From contig JAIVIH010000133.1 of assembly GCA_020200615.1 (NCBI GenBank), positions 1 through 11,207 of the forward strand: a stretch of 11,207 nucleotides of DNA, read 5' to 3'. The DNA comes from Actinomycetota bacterium. GTDB taxonomy: Bacteria > Actinomycetota > Acidimicrobiia > Acidimicrobiales > AC-14. The position numbers were made by a program, and so were the translations under genes. Every line of letters starts with the position of its first letter. The first letter of the stretch is position 1. Below, one piece after another: positions 1-6,074 of the stretch. Below the pieces are notes generated by a model, which saw only the letters and a list, made by a program, of their open reading frames with translations, made no database searches and was not told the origin of the DNA.

Positions 1-190
1 GTACCACTCCCACACCCACACCGAGGCGTGGCCGTCACCGACCGATGTCGACCAGGCCCCCGATCCCGACTGGCACTACGTCGTCATCTCCTTGCGCCAC
101 CCCGAGCCCGTCCTCCGGTCCTTCCGGATCGTCGACGGGACGATCTCCGAGGAGGACGTGATCGTGGAGGAAGTGGCGGAGGAGAGGTAG
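1..190 (+). CDS. mec: JAMM/M67 metallopeptidase, CysO-cysteine hydrolase (3' part)
   Basis: This is the C-terminal 62 codons of a gene that begins before the window, read in the frame starting at base 2 and ending at TAG 188-190. The fragment opens with YHSH and contains the JAMM zinc signature HxH-x7-SxxD (HSH, seven residues, SPTD), followed by a WHYVVISLR strand and an acidic tail ending VAEER. In Mycobacterium tuberculosis the homologue Mec (Rv1334) hydrolyses the CysO-cysteine adduct to release cysteine. Its place directly before cysO and cysM supports the same role here. The Glu of the JAMM motif and the N-terminal half lie outside the window, so intactness cannot be judged. Confidence 0.88.
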   Translation, partial: YHSHTHTEAWPSPTDVDQAPDPDWHYVVISLRHPEPVLRSFRIVDGTISEEDVIVEEVAEER

Positions 191-208
191 CGGAGCGGAG
201 CGCCGGTA

Positions 209-220
209 GGATCAAGATCC
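209..220. promoter_or_regulatory. Small inverted repeat with -10-like box before cysO
   Basis: GGATC-AA-GATCC is a perfect 5-bp inverted repeat in the 57-base gap between mec and cysO. It overlaps a TAGGAT hexamer (207-212) that could be a -10 element. No -35 is evident and the hairpin is short. It could be an internal promoter or operator for cysO, or chance. Confidence 0.2.
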
Positions 221-247
221 GCCCAGCCGCAGCGCCGGAGGTTGACC

Positions 248-523
248 GTGCCCGTCGAAGTTCGCCTTCCCACCGTTCTCCGGGAACACGCCGGAGGGCA
301 GGCGTCCGTCCGGGCCAACGGCGCCACCGTCGGTGAGGTGTTCGAGGACCTCGTCCGCCAGTTCCCCCGTTTGGCCGACCGCGTGGTCACGAGCGAGGGC
401 ACGCTTCACAAGTTCGTCAACGTCTACCGGAACGACGACGACGTCCGTTTCCTCCAGCACCTCGAGACCACCGTCGTCGACGATGACGTGATCTCGATCC
501 TGCCGGCCGTCGCCGGCGGGTAA
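248..523 (+). CDS. cysO: Sulfur carrier protein CysO (MoaD/ThiS family)
   Basis: This is a 91-residue ubiquitin-like (beta-grasp) sulfur carrier. It ends in ILPAVAGG, the Gly-Gly tail that is converted to a C-terminal thiocarboxylate; CysO proteins share this ending. The segment KFVNVYRNDDDVRFL is also typical of the family. The thiocarboxylate is the sulfur donor for CysM, which makes a CysO-cysteine adduct later cleaved by Mec; both partners flank this gene. I chose GTG 248 because GGAGG at 237-241 sits six bases upstream. The alternative TTG at 242 would touch the ribosome binding site and leave no spacing. It ends 10 bases before cysM, so the two are probably co-transcribed. Confidence 0.93.
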   Translation: MPVEVRLPTVLREHAGGQASVRANGATVGEVFEDLVRQFPRLADRVVTSEGTLHKFVNVYRNDDDVRFLQHLETTVVDDDVISILPAVAGG

Positions 524-533
524 CCCGGGCTGC

Positions 534-1472
534 ATGGCCGTTCACCGATCGGTTCTCGATCTCATCGGGAACACGCCCCTCCTCGACGTCAGCCAACTCA
601 GTCCGCGGCCGGGTGTGCGGATACTGGCCAAGTTGGAGGGCCAGAACCCGGGCGGATCGGTCAAGGACCGCGTGGCCCTGGCCATGATCGATGCCGCCGA
701 GGCCGACGGCAGGCTGAGCCCGGGACAGACGCTGCTCGAGCCCTCCTCCGGAAATACGGGTATCGGCCTGGCCATGGTGTGCCGGCTTCGGGGCTACCAC
801 CTGCGGGTCGTCCTGCCCGAGAACGTCTCGATCGAGCGGCGGCAGCTGCTGGAGATCTTCGGGGCCGAGGTGGTGTCGTCTCCGGGAGGCGAGGGGTCCA
901 ATGGGGCCATCCGCCAAGCCGAGCGGATGGCCAAGGAGATGCCCGACGTGGTGATGCTCAACCAGTACGGCAACGTCGCCAACGTGCAGGCCCACTATCG
1001 GGGTACCGGACCCGAGATCTGGCGGGACTGCCCCGAGGTGACGCACCTGGTGGCCGGGCTGGGCACCAGCGGCACGCTGATGGGCGCCGGTCGCTACCTC
1101 AAGGAGCGCAACCCCGACGTCCGGGTATGGGCCCTCGAGCCGCCCTCGGGCGAGTCCGTGGAGGGCCTCCGCAGCCTCGACGACGGGTTCATCCCCGAGA
1201 TCTTCGACCCCGAGGTGCTCGACCGGAAGATCATCGTCCGGCCCCGAGAGTCCCTGGAGTGGACCCGACGGCTCACCGAGGAGGCGGCCGTGTTCGCCGG
1301 CATCTCGTCGGGCGCGGCCATGGCCGGGGCGGCCCGGGCGGCGAGGGAGATGGACGAGGGCGTGATCGTCGTCGTGCTGGCCGACGGCGGTTGGAAGTAC
1401 CTCTCCACCGGCGCGTGGACCGACGACATCGACGAGGTGGTCGAGCGGGCGCAGCGGATCATCTACTTCTGA
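534..1472 (+). CDS. cysM: CysO-dependent cysteine synthase (PLP enzyme, CysM)
   Basis: This is a 312-residue fold-type II PLP enzyme. Visible motifs are DLIGNTPL (9-16), the PLP lysine in GGSVKDR (K44), the substrate loop SSGNTG (71-76), the phosphate-binding GTSGT (177-181), and ISSGAA (257-262) near the C-terminus. M. tuberculosis CysM uses O-phosphoserine and CysO thiocarboxylate rather than free sulfide. The cysO-cysM adjacency and the long C-terminal tail (GGWKYLSTGAW and beyond) fit that subtype better than a sulfide-using CysK. The length is normal and no lesion is visible. The ribosome binding site before ATG 534 is weak, so translation may depend on coupling to cysO. In mycobacteria a rhomboid gene follows, but here murI comes directly after. 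Confidence 0.94.
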   Translation: MAVHRSVLDLIGNTPLLDVSQLSPRPGVRILAKLEGQNPGGSVKDRVALAMIDAAEADGRLSPGQTLLEPSSGNTGIGLAMVCRLRGYHLRVVLPENVSIERRQLLEIFGAEVVSSPGGEGSNGAIRQAERMAKEMPDVVMLNQYGNVANVQAHYRGTGPEIWRDCPEVTHLVAGLGTSGTLMGAGRYLKERNPDVRVWALEPPSGESVEGLRSLDDGFIPEIFDPEVLDRKIIVRPRESLEWTRRLTEEAAVFAGISSGAAMAGAARAAREMDEGVIVVVLADGGWKYLSTGAWTDDIDEVVERAQRIIYF

Positions 1473-1511
1473 TGGCGGTTGCCCTGTCCCACCGGACGCG
1501 GTAGGGGACTG

Positions 1512-2351
1512 GTGGACAACCGGGCCGTAGGCATGTTCGACAGCGGCTTCGGCGGCCTCACCGTCGCCCGGGCCCTCATCGACCTGCTCCCGGGCGAGGA
1601 TCTCGTCTACTTCGGGGACACCGGGCGCTACCCCTACGGCCCCCGCCCGCTGAGCGACGTGCAGGCCTACGCCCGTCAGATCGCCGGCCTGCTGTCGGCC
1701 GACGACCAGGTCAAGGTGCTGGTGGTGGCGTGCAACACCGCCACCGCTGCCGCCCTGGACGTCCTCCGCCGGGACTGCGACGTCCCCGTGATCGGTGTGA
1801 TCGAGCCCGGGGTGCGGGCCGCGGTCAAGGCCACCCGCAACGGGAGCGTCGGGGTGATCGGCACCGTCGGCACCATCGCCTCGGGCGCCTACCAGCGGGC
1901 GGTGGCTGCGTCGTCCGCCGGGCCCGAGCGGCCCTCTGAGCGGAGTGGCGGCCCCGGCGTCCACCTCACGTGCGCCTCCTGCCCCGGGTTCGTGGAGCTG
2001 GTCGAGCGGGGGGAGACGTCCAGTGACCAGGCCCTGGTGCTGGCCGAGCGGCTGTTGGCCCCGGTTCAAGCGGCCAAGGTCGACACCCTGCTCCTGGGGT
2101 GCACGCACTATCCCTTCCTGGCTCGCACCATCGGCGACGTGATGGGCCGGGACGTGGTGCTGGTCTCCTCGGCCGACGAGACGGCCTTCGAGGTGAGCGC
2201 GGTCCTGGCCGGCACCGGGCTTCAGGCCGAGCCCGGTCGCACCGGGCGTCACCGATTCATCTCCTCGGGGGACGTGGCATGGTTCAAGTCGCTCGGCAGC
2301 CGGCTTCTCGGCCCTGAGCTCGATGGGGTGGAGGGGTGGCAGTGGGCATGA
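1512..2351 (+). CDS. murI: Glutamate racemase
   Basis: This enzyme of 279 residues interconverts L- and D-glutamate in the cytoplasm to supply D-Glu for peptidoglycan. The N-terminus has the family motif [10 protein letters not shown] (7-16, with D10), and the two catalytic cysteines are visible in VVACNTAT (C74) and [10 protein letters not shown] (C197). The open frame extends to TTG 1479, but the added residues are not family-like. GTG 1512 is preferred because it begins just before the conserved motif and has AGGGG at 1503-1507 upstream. A hydrophilic segment around residues 134-149 (rich in S, G, P, E, R) looks like a lineage-specific loop. It follows cysM by 39 bases, matching the conserved actinobacterial order. 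Confidence 0.93.
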   Translation: MDNRAVGMFDSGFGGLTVARALIDLLPGEDLVYFGDTGRYPYGPRPLSDVQAYARQIAGLLSADDQVKVLVVACNTATAAALDVLRRDCDVPVIGVIEPGVRAAVKATRNGSVGVIGTVGTIASGAYQRAVAASSAGPERPSERSGGPGVHLTCASCPGFVELVERGETSSDQALVLAERLLAPVQAAKVDTLLLGCTHYPFLARTIGDVMGRDVVLVSSADETAFEVSAVLAGTGLQAEPGRTGRHRFISSGDVAWFKSLGSRLLGPELDGVEGWQWA

Positions 2352-2402
2352 ACGTGACCGTCCTGGGCCAGCGGCTATCTCGTCGACGACGGGACCACCC
2401 AC
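2348..2402 (+). pseudogene. Frameshifted 5' end of the MBL-fold hydrolase gene
   Basis: ATG 2348 opens a frame reading MNVTVLG, the usual first strand of this MBL family. The family continues with a Ser/Gly loop and then GYLV. Here the loop (roughly 12 residues) is missing, and the continuation [17 protein letters not shown] is found one frame over, from base 2370. The ATG frame instead runs into Arg-rich nonsense that eventually joins the rph frame. The gap is therefore a deletion of 3n+2 bases (or equivalent) near 2368-2370. The downstream frame is closed by TGA at 2355-2357, so it cannot start at this ATG. Confidence 0.6.
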
Positions 2403-3035
2403 GTGTGGGTCGACGCCGGATCCGGCACCCTGGCCAACCTCCAGACCCGAGTCGACCTGGGCGAGATCGACGCCCTCGTCCTCAGCCACGAGCATCCCGA
2501 CCACTGGACCGACCTGGAGGGATTCCACAACATCCTGCGCTTCGTGCTGTTCCGGCAGGGCTTTCCTGTCTACGCGCCCGCCGGGCTCAAGGAGCACACG
2601 TACGACGACATGGCGCCGTGGGTGGAGTGGAACGACGTGGCCGAAGGCGATCACGTGACGGTGGGCACGTTGGAGCTGACGTTCTCCCGGACGGACCACG
2701 GCCCGGAGACGCTGGGCATGCGCATCGACTCCTCCGAGGCGGGCCGGTCGGTGGGCTACTCGGCCGACACCGGGCCCGGGTGGTCGCTGGAGGCGCTGGG
2801 CTCGGGGCTGGACATGGCCGTGTGCGAGGCCACCGTCCCGTCCGTGCTGGAGGGGGCCATGCAGCACCTGAGCGCCCGCCAGGCGGGGGAGTCGGCCCGG
2901 ACCGCGGGGGCCAAACGGCTGGTGCTGACCCACCTGTGGCCGACCCTCGACCTGGACCAGAGCCGGGCGGAGGGCTCGGAGGCTTTCGGATCCGCGGTCG
3001 AGGTGGCGTCGGTAGGCGGCAGGTACGAGCTGTGA
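2403..3035 (+). CDS. MBL-fold metal-dependent hydrolase, Rv1339-like (N-terminally truncated)
   Basis: This is a beta-lactamase-fold hydrolase. Counting from GTG 2403, the metal ligands are visible: HxHxDH as HEHPDH (29-34), H99 in TDHG, D122 in SADTG and H177 in LTHLWP. Family members are cytoplasmic; Rv1339 has been described as an atypical class II-like cyclic-AMP phosphodiesterase, and the place between murI and rph matches it. The true fold should start about 30 residues earlier; that part is frameshifted (separate entry). Starting at GTG 2403 loses the first beta strands, and no ribosome binding site is evident there. The product may be unstable, or the lesion may be a sequencing or assembly error. 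Its stop overlaps the rph start in GTGA (3032-3035). Confidence 0.75.
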   Translation: MWVDAGSGTLANLQTRVDLGEIDALVLSHEHPDHWTDLEGFHNILRFVLFRQGFPVYAPAGLKEHTYDDMAPWVEWNDVAEGDHVTVGTLELTFSRTDHGPETLGMRIDSSEAGRSVGYSADTGPGWSLEALGSGLDMAVCEATVPSVLEGAMQHLSARQAGESARTAGAKRLVLTHLWPTLDLDQSRAEGSEAFGSAVEVASVGGRYEL

Positions 3036-3787
3036 GGCCCCACGGGCGCGAGCCCGACGAGCTGCGACCCATGTCCTTCGAGCGGGACTACACCGACTTC
3101 GCCGCGGGATCGGTGCTGGTCAGCATGGGCAAGACCCGGGTGCTCTGCACGGCGTCGGTGGACGAGCGGGTCCCTCCGTGGATGCGGGGGAAGGGGAGCG
3201 GCTGGGTGACGGCCGAGTACTCCATGCTGCCCGGGTCCACCACCGAGCGGAGCGACCGCGAGGTGTCCCGGGGCAAGCCCTCGGGCCGCACCCAGGAGAT
3301 CCAGCGCCTCATCGGCCGCTCGCTCCGGGCCGTCACCGATCAGGTGCTGCTGGGGGAGCGGCAGATCATCCTCGACTGCGACGTCCTGCAGGCGGACGGA
3401 GGGACGCGCACGGCGGCTATTTGTGGCGCCTACGTCGCCCTCCACGACGCGTGTAGCCGCCTGGTCCTGGCCAAGCGGCTGACGGCCCACCCCCTCACGG
3501 CCGCCTGCGCCGCGGTCTCCGTGGGCGTGGTCGACGCCATGGCCCTCCTCGATCTGGAGTACGTGGAAGACGTCCGGGCTGGGGTCGACATGAACGTGGT
3601 GATGACGTCGGAGGGCCGGTTCATCGAGGTCCAGGGGACGGCCGAGGGGCTGGCGTTCACCCGCAGCGAGCTGGACGACCTGCTGGGTCTGGCCGAGCAC
3701 GGGATCGCCGAGATCCTGGACCTCCAGGCCGAGGCCCTGACGAACCCACCGGCGCCGCGCCCGCCCCAACCCCGGGGGTCGGGCTGA
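3032..3787 (+). CDS. rph: Ribonuclease PH
   Basis: This is a phosphate-dependent 3'-to-5' exoribonuclease that trims tRNA 3' ends, 251 residues long. Motifs include [12 protein letters not shown] (2-13), [11 protein letters not shown] (33-43), the phosphate-binding and oligomer region [15 protein letters not shown] (85-99), and [14 protein letters not shown] (115-128). The open frame runs far upstream (to 2336) through antisense-like Arg-rich sequence. GTG 3032 is chosen because it gives the canonical N-terminus and overlaps the preceding stop as GTGA, a standard coupled arrangement. The C-terminus has a Pro-rich extension ([13 protein letters not shown]). The gene ends three bases before rdgB. 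Confidence 0.94.
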   Translation: MRPHGREPDELRPMSFERDYTDFAAGSVLVSMGKTRVLCTASVDERVPPWMRGKGSGWVTAEYSMLPGSTTERSDREVSRGKPSGRTQEIQRLIGRSLRAVTDQVLLGERQIILDCDVLQADGGTRTAAICGAYVALHDACSRLVLAKRLTAHPLTAACAAVSVGVVDAMALLDLEYVEDVRAGVDMNVVMTSEGRFIEVQGTAEGLAFTRSELDDLLGLAEHGIAEILDLQAEALTNPPAPRPPQPRGSG

Positions 3788-3790
3788 GAA

Positions 3791-4372
3791 ATGCGGCTCG
3801 TCCTGGCCACGGCCAACCCGGACAAGGCGGCCGAGATCGGGCCCCTGCTGCCTGAGGGCGTCGAGCTGCTACCCCGGCCGTCTGACCTGGGCGAGGTCGA
3901 GGAGACCGAGGACACCCTGGAGGGAAACGCCCGCCTCAAGGCCCAGGCCATGGCCGCGGCTACGGGCGAAGCGGCGGTGGCCGAGGACACCGGCCTCGAG
4001 GTCGACGCCCTGGGCGGCCGCCCCGGGGTGTTCTCGGCCCGGTATGCCGGCGAGAGCGTCACCTACGCCGACAACGTGGCCAAGCTGCTGGCCGAGCTCC
4101 AGGGCGTGAACGATCGACGGGCCCGCTTCCGTACCGTGGCCGTGGTGCTCTTCCCCGACGGCCGCGAGGTGCGGGCCGAGGGATCGGTGAGAGGCGTGAT
4201 CGCCGGCTCTCCCCGGGGCGACGCCGGTTTCGGCTACGACCCCGTCTTCATCCCCGACGGAGGCGACGGCCGGACGTTCGCCGAGATGTCCTCCGAGGAG
4301 AAGCAGGCGGTCTCCCACCGGGGCCGGGCCTTTCGGGCCCTCGCCGCCGAGCTCGCCGGACTCGAACGATAG
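3791..4372 (+). CDS. rdgB: dITP/XTP pyrophosphatase (RdgB/HAM1 family)
   Basis: This 193-residue house-cleaning enzyme hydrolyses dITP, ITP and XTP to monophosphates, keeping deaminated purines out of nucleic acids. Motifs are LATANPDKAAEI (5-16), the catalytic EDTGLEVDALGGRPGVFSARYAG (65-87, D66 the likely general base), the GDAGFGYDPVF substrate loop (143-153) and the C-terminal SHRGRA (175-180). The length is standard. It starts three bases after the rph stop, with the purine-rich GAGAA as a modest ribosome binding site overlapping that stop. It is the last gene of the cluster and ends at a hairpin shared with the converging transglycosylase gene. Confidence 0.95.
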   Translation: MRLVLATANPDKAAEIGPLLPEGVELLPRPSDLGEVEETEDTLEGNARLKAQAMAAATGEAAVAEDTGLEVDALGGRPGVFSARYAGESVTYADNVAKLLAELQGVNDRRARFRTVAVVLFPDGREVRAEGSVRGVIAGSPRGDAGFGYDPVFIPDGGDGRTFAEMSSEEKQAVSHRGRAFRALAAELAGLER

Positions 4373-4383
4373 GCGGAGCCGAC

Positions 4384-4400
4384 CGCCGGCTCAGCCGGCG
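4384..4400. terminator. Compact hairpin, probable bidirectional terminator
   Basis: The sequence forms a 7-bp perfect stem (CGCCGGC/GCCGGCG) with the three-base loop TCA. It lies between the converging rdgB and transglycosylase genes. Read on the minus strand, the loop is the TGA stop codon of the transglycosylase, so the stop is embedded in the terminator itself. There is no T tract, which is common in high-GC actinobacterial terminators. Confidence 0.55.
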
Positions 4401-5116
4401 TAGCCCTCGGGGAGCCACGTCTCGAAGTAGTACACCTGCCAGTGGTAGTAGCCGAGGTAGGCGCGCTCGTCGGCTCGCATCTGCTCGGCGTAGGCGGTGA
4501 CACCGCGCACGTAGCGGGCGCTGTCGTTATAGGCCCTCAGGGCCGCGGCCAGGTTGAAGGGCGCCCCGTTGGCCCGGAGTAGGCGGGCGGCGGCGTGGAT
4601 GGAGTCGTGGAAGGAGTTGACGTCGCCGCCCTCCCCGTAGATGTCCCACGTCGAGGGGATGAACTGCATGGGGCCCTGCGCTCCGGCCGAGCTGTCTCCC
4701 CGGATGCGGCCCATCCTGGTCTCCACCAGGTGGATGGCGGCCAGGTACTGCCAAGGGACGCCGGTAGCGGCCTCGGCGCTGCGGTACTCGGCCAGCAGAT
4801 CGGCGGCCGGCGGGGGCGGGACGATCTGCCACTTGGGAAGCGGGCGGGGCTCGCTGGAGGCGAGGACCCGGAGCTCGGTACCGGCCTGGACGTTGGCCTG
4901 GGCGACCGGGTGGAGCGTCGCCGGCAGCCGGGCCAGCACGTCCGGCTGCCATTCCGGGCGGAGCACGAGCGTCCGGTACACGACCTGCTGGGTGTGGCCC
5001 AACCGGGGCAGATTGGAGGCGGGGGTGGCCGACGGAGATCCGTCCCGGCAAGCCCCCAGGGCGACCGACGCCAGCAGGGGGACTAGTAGGGCCCGTCGCA
5101 GCACGAGTCCCGCCAT
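4391..5116 (-). CDS. Lytic transglycosylase lipoprotein (SLT/MltB-like)
   Basis: This is a peptidoglycan-cleaving enzyme anchored outside the membrane. ATG 5116 gives a 241-residue protein with an N-terminal RR, a hydrophobic core and the lipobox LGAC (C23). The first ~110 residues after it are low-complexity linker (PPPPAADLL). The catalytic domain follows: WQYLAAIHLVETRMG (122-136) with the presumed catalytic Glu E132, then GAQGPMQFIPSTW (145-157) and the AYN motif with YVRGVTAYAEQM near the C-terminus. The open frame extends to 5230, but those residues belong to the overlapping zinc-ribbon gene and would hide the signal peptide. The start overlaps that gene by 34 bases, suggesting coupled translation; no clear Shine-Dalgarno is visible. 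The substrate is inferred from the family. Confidence 0.88.
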   Translation of the reverse strand: MAGLVLRRALLVPLLASVALGACRDGSPSATPASNLPRLGHTQQVVYRTLVLRPEWQPDVLARLPATLHPVAQANVQAGTELRVLASSEPRPLPKWQIVPPPPAADLLAEYRSAEAATGVPWQYLAAIHLVETRMGRIRGDSSAGAQGPMQFIPSTWDIYGEGGDVNSFHDSIHAAARLLRANGAPFNLAAALRAYNDSARYVRGVTAYAEQMRADERAYLGYYHWQVYYFETWLPEGYAG

Positions 5117-5214
5117 CCGCACCGCGGGCAGCGGTAGTGGGCGTGCTCGGGACGCATCTCGCTCCCGCAGTTCCCGCACACCGTCGAGAGATCGGACCCC
5201 CCGGTCGTGGCCAT
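5083..5214 (-). CDS. Small zinc-ribbon protein (43 aa)
   Basis: A short open frame from ATG 5214 to TAG 5083 encodes 43 residues with two CxxC knuckles: CGNCG (C13, C16) and CPRCG (C29, C32), then WRDSCCDGPY at the end. This spacing (CxxC-x12-CxxC) is a classic zinc ribbon. Tiny proteins of this type with a Ser/Cys-rich last few residues are widespread and uncharacterised; I infer metal binding but no function. It sits in a different frame from the transglycosylase and overlaps its first 34 bases, so the two are probably one transcript. No strong ribosome binding site precedes the ATG. The conserved cysteines, rather than length, are the reason to believe it. Confidence 0.7.
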   Translation of the reverse strand: MATTGGSDLSTVCGNCGSEMRPEHAHYRCPRCGWRDSCCDGPY

Positions 5215-5285
5215 CGAGGCAGCTTGCCACGCGGAGGGAAGTTCGGCGGCGGATCTAACCGGCGCTCCTCGGGGGCGGGTTCTCC

Positions 5286-5291
5286 TATCCT
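5286..5291 (+). promoter_or_regulatory. Possible -10 box of the tRNA gene
   Basis: TATCCT lies 9 bases before the tRNA, a position suited to a start just upstream of it. No -35 hexamer is recognisable 16-18 bases further upstream. The divergent zinc-ribbon gene shares this 86-base gap. Confidence 0.35.
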
Positions 5292-5300
5292 GGGAGGGAA

Positions 5301-5374
5301 GCCGACGTAGCCCAATTGGCAGAGGCGCGACGTTTAGGGCGTCGTCAGTGAGAGTTCGAGTCTCTCCGTCGGCA
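5301..5374 (+). tRNA. tRNA-Leu (anticodon UAG), short variable region
   Basis: The cloverleaf folds cleanly. The acceptor GCCGACG (5301-5307) pairs fully with CGTCGGC (5367-5373), and A5374 is the discriminator. The anticodon stem is CGACG (5328-5332)/CGTCG (5340-5344) with loop TTTAGGG and anticodon TAG at 5335-5337. The T stem is GAGAG (5350-5354)/CTCTC (5362-5366) with loop TTCGAGT. The D arm (GCC ... GGC with AATTGG) resembles leucine tRNAs, as does A73. CCA is not encoded. The odd point is the variable region: five bases (TCAGT) instead of the long arm of bacterial tRNA-Leu. It may be a variant isoacceptor for CUN codons or may be charged with something else. Confidence 0.85.
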
Positions 5375-5424
5375 CGGCGAACATGCTGGCCAGCTCATGT
5401 GTGCGGGTATCCGGAGCCGTGCCG

Positions 5425-5442
5425 TGGTCACAGAATGGTCAC
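5425..5442. repeat. Short direct repeat after the tRNA
   Basis: TGGTCAC occurs at 5425-5431 and 5436-5442, an 11-base period (one helical turn), 50 bases past the tRNA and overlapping the stop of the unknown minus-strand gene. It could be a protein-binding site or chance; nothing else in the 64-base gap explains it. Confidence 0.25.
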
Positions 5443-6074
5443 GAAAGCCGTACATCTCCGCAGTCCCGATCCTCGCCCTCGAGATCGAGGAGCTCAGCAA
5501 GCAGGGCATCGGCGTCGACGGGCCACTCGTTTCCGGCGCGGGCGAGCGCCGTTCTTGTACCTGGGCCCGTGAAGAGATCGCCCTCAGCCAGGAGATCGCC
5601 CAGAGCCTCGATTCGCCAGTCAGAGCACGGCAGAGCAACCACGAAGGCAACGAAGCCCTCGAGCCTGCCCTGACCGGCCCTGCCGCTCAGGCCTGTCTCC
5701 GTCACCACTCGGCCGGTGAGGGGATCCGGCGGGGGTGGCGGGGCAGCACGGCTGAGAACCCGGCGCACTGCTGCCCGGGTTTCCTCCGGCGAGGGCGGCC
5801 GACCGGTTGGACGCTGCCGTTTCAGGACGGGGCGCAGCGCCTCCGCTATGGCTTCTGAAAGCAGCCTCGGACGACCGCTGCGATTGAGAACCTCGGCCGG
5901 AACCAACCACTCCCGATATGGCTTGCCCTTTTCGATCCACTCGTAGTCCGCGAGTCCGTCCTCAGGTACCTCCACGACGATCACAGCATCTCCGGCGACG
6001 TCGTCCGCTAGGGTCCCTGCGTCAACAATGGCTAATCCGACTCCGCTGACCCGCCTGCTCCTCTCGATCCTCAT
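5439..6074 (-). CDS. Hypothetical protein, unknown family
   Basis: I do not recognise this 211-residue protein. It has no signal peptide or membrane segment. Near residues 25-55 there is a well-ordered stretch (VIVVEVPEDGLADYEWIEKG, then KPYREWLVPAEVLN), followed by a basic helix (ALRPVLKRQRP), a Pro-rich linker (PPPPPDP) around residue 115, and an acidic C-terminus (LLAELLDLEGEDRD). Codon third positions are GC-rich in this frame, which argues for real coding. ATG 6074 is preferred over the ATG at 6140 because GAGG lies six bases upstream of it. That start overlaps the divergent sulfotransferase gene by 47 bases head to head. The gene ends 64 bases from the tRNA and may belong to an insertion at that locus. 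Confidence 0.6.
   Translation of the reverse strand: MRIERSRRVSGVGLAIVDAGTLADDVAGDAVIVVEVPEDGLADYEWIEKGKPYREWLVPAEVLNRSGRPRLLSEAIAEALRPVLKRQRPTGRPPSPEETRAAVRRVLSRAAPPPPPDPLTGRVVTETGLSGRAGQGRLEGFVAFVVALPCSDWRIEALGDLLAEGDLFTGPGTRTALARAGNEWPVDADALLAELLDLEGEDRDCGDVRLS

Noticed and set aside
417..2933. 838-codon open frame on the minus strand
   Set aside because: It runs antisense through cysO, cysM, murI and the MBL gene, all with clear motifs. Its translation is His/Gly/Pro/Arg-rich low-complexity sequence typical of a high-GC shadow frame.
2336..3787. A 483-residue fusion of an unknown domain to RNase PH
   Set aside because: The first 232 residues are Arg/Gly-rich shadow sequence of the MBL gene; the canonical RNase PH start is GTG 3032.
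4391..5230. Longer 279-residue start for the transglycosylase
   Set aside because: The extra N-terminal residues are an out-of-frame reading of the zinc-ribbon gene and would bury the lipoprotein signal peptide.
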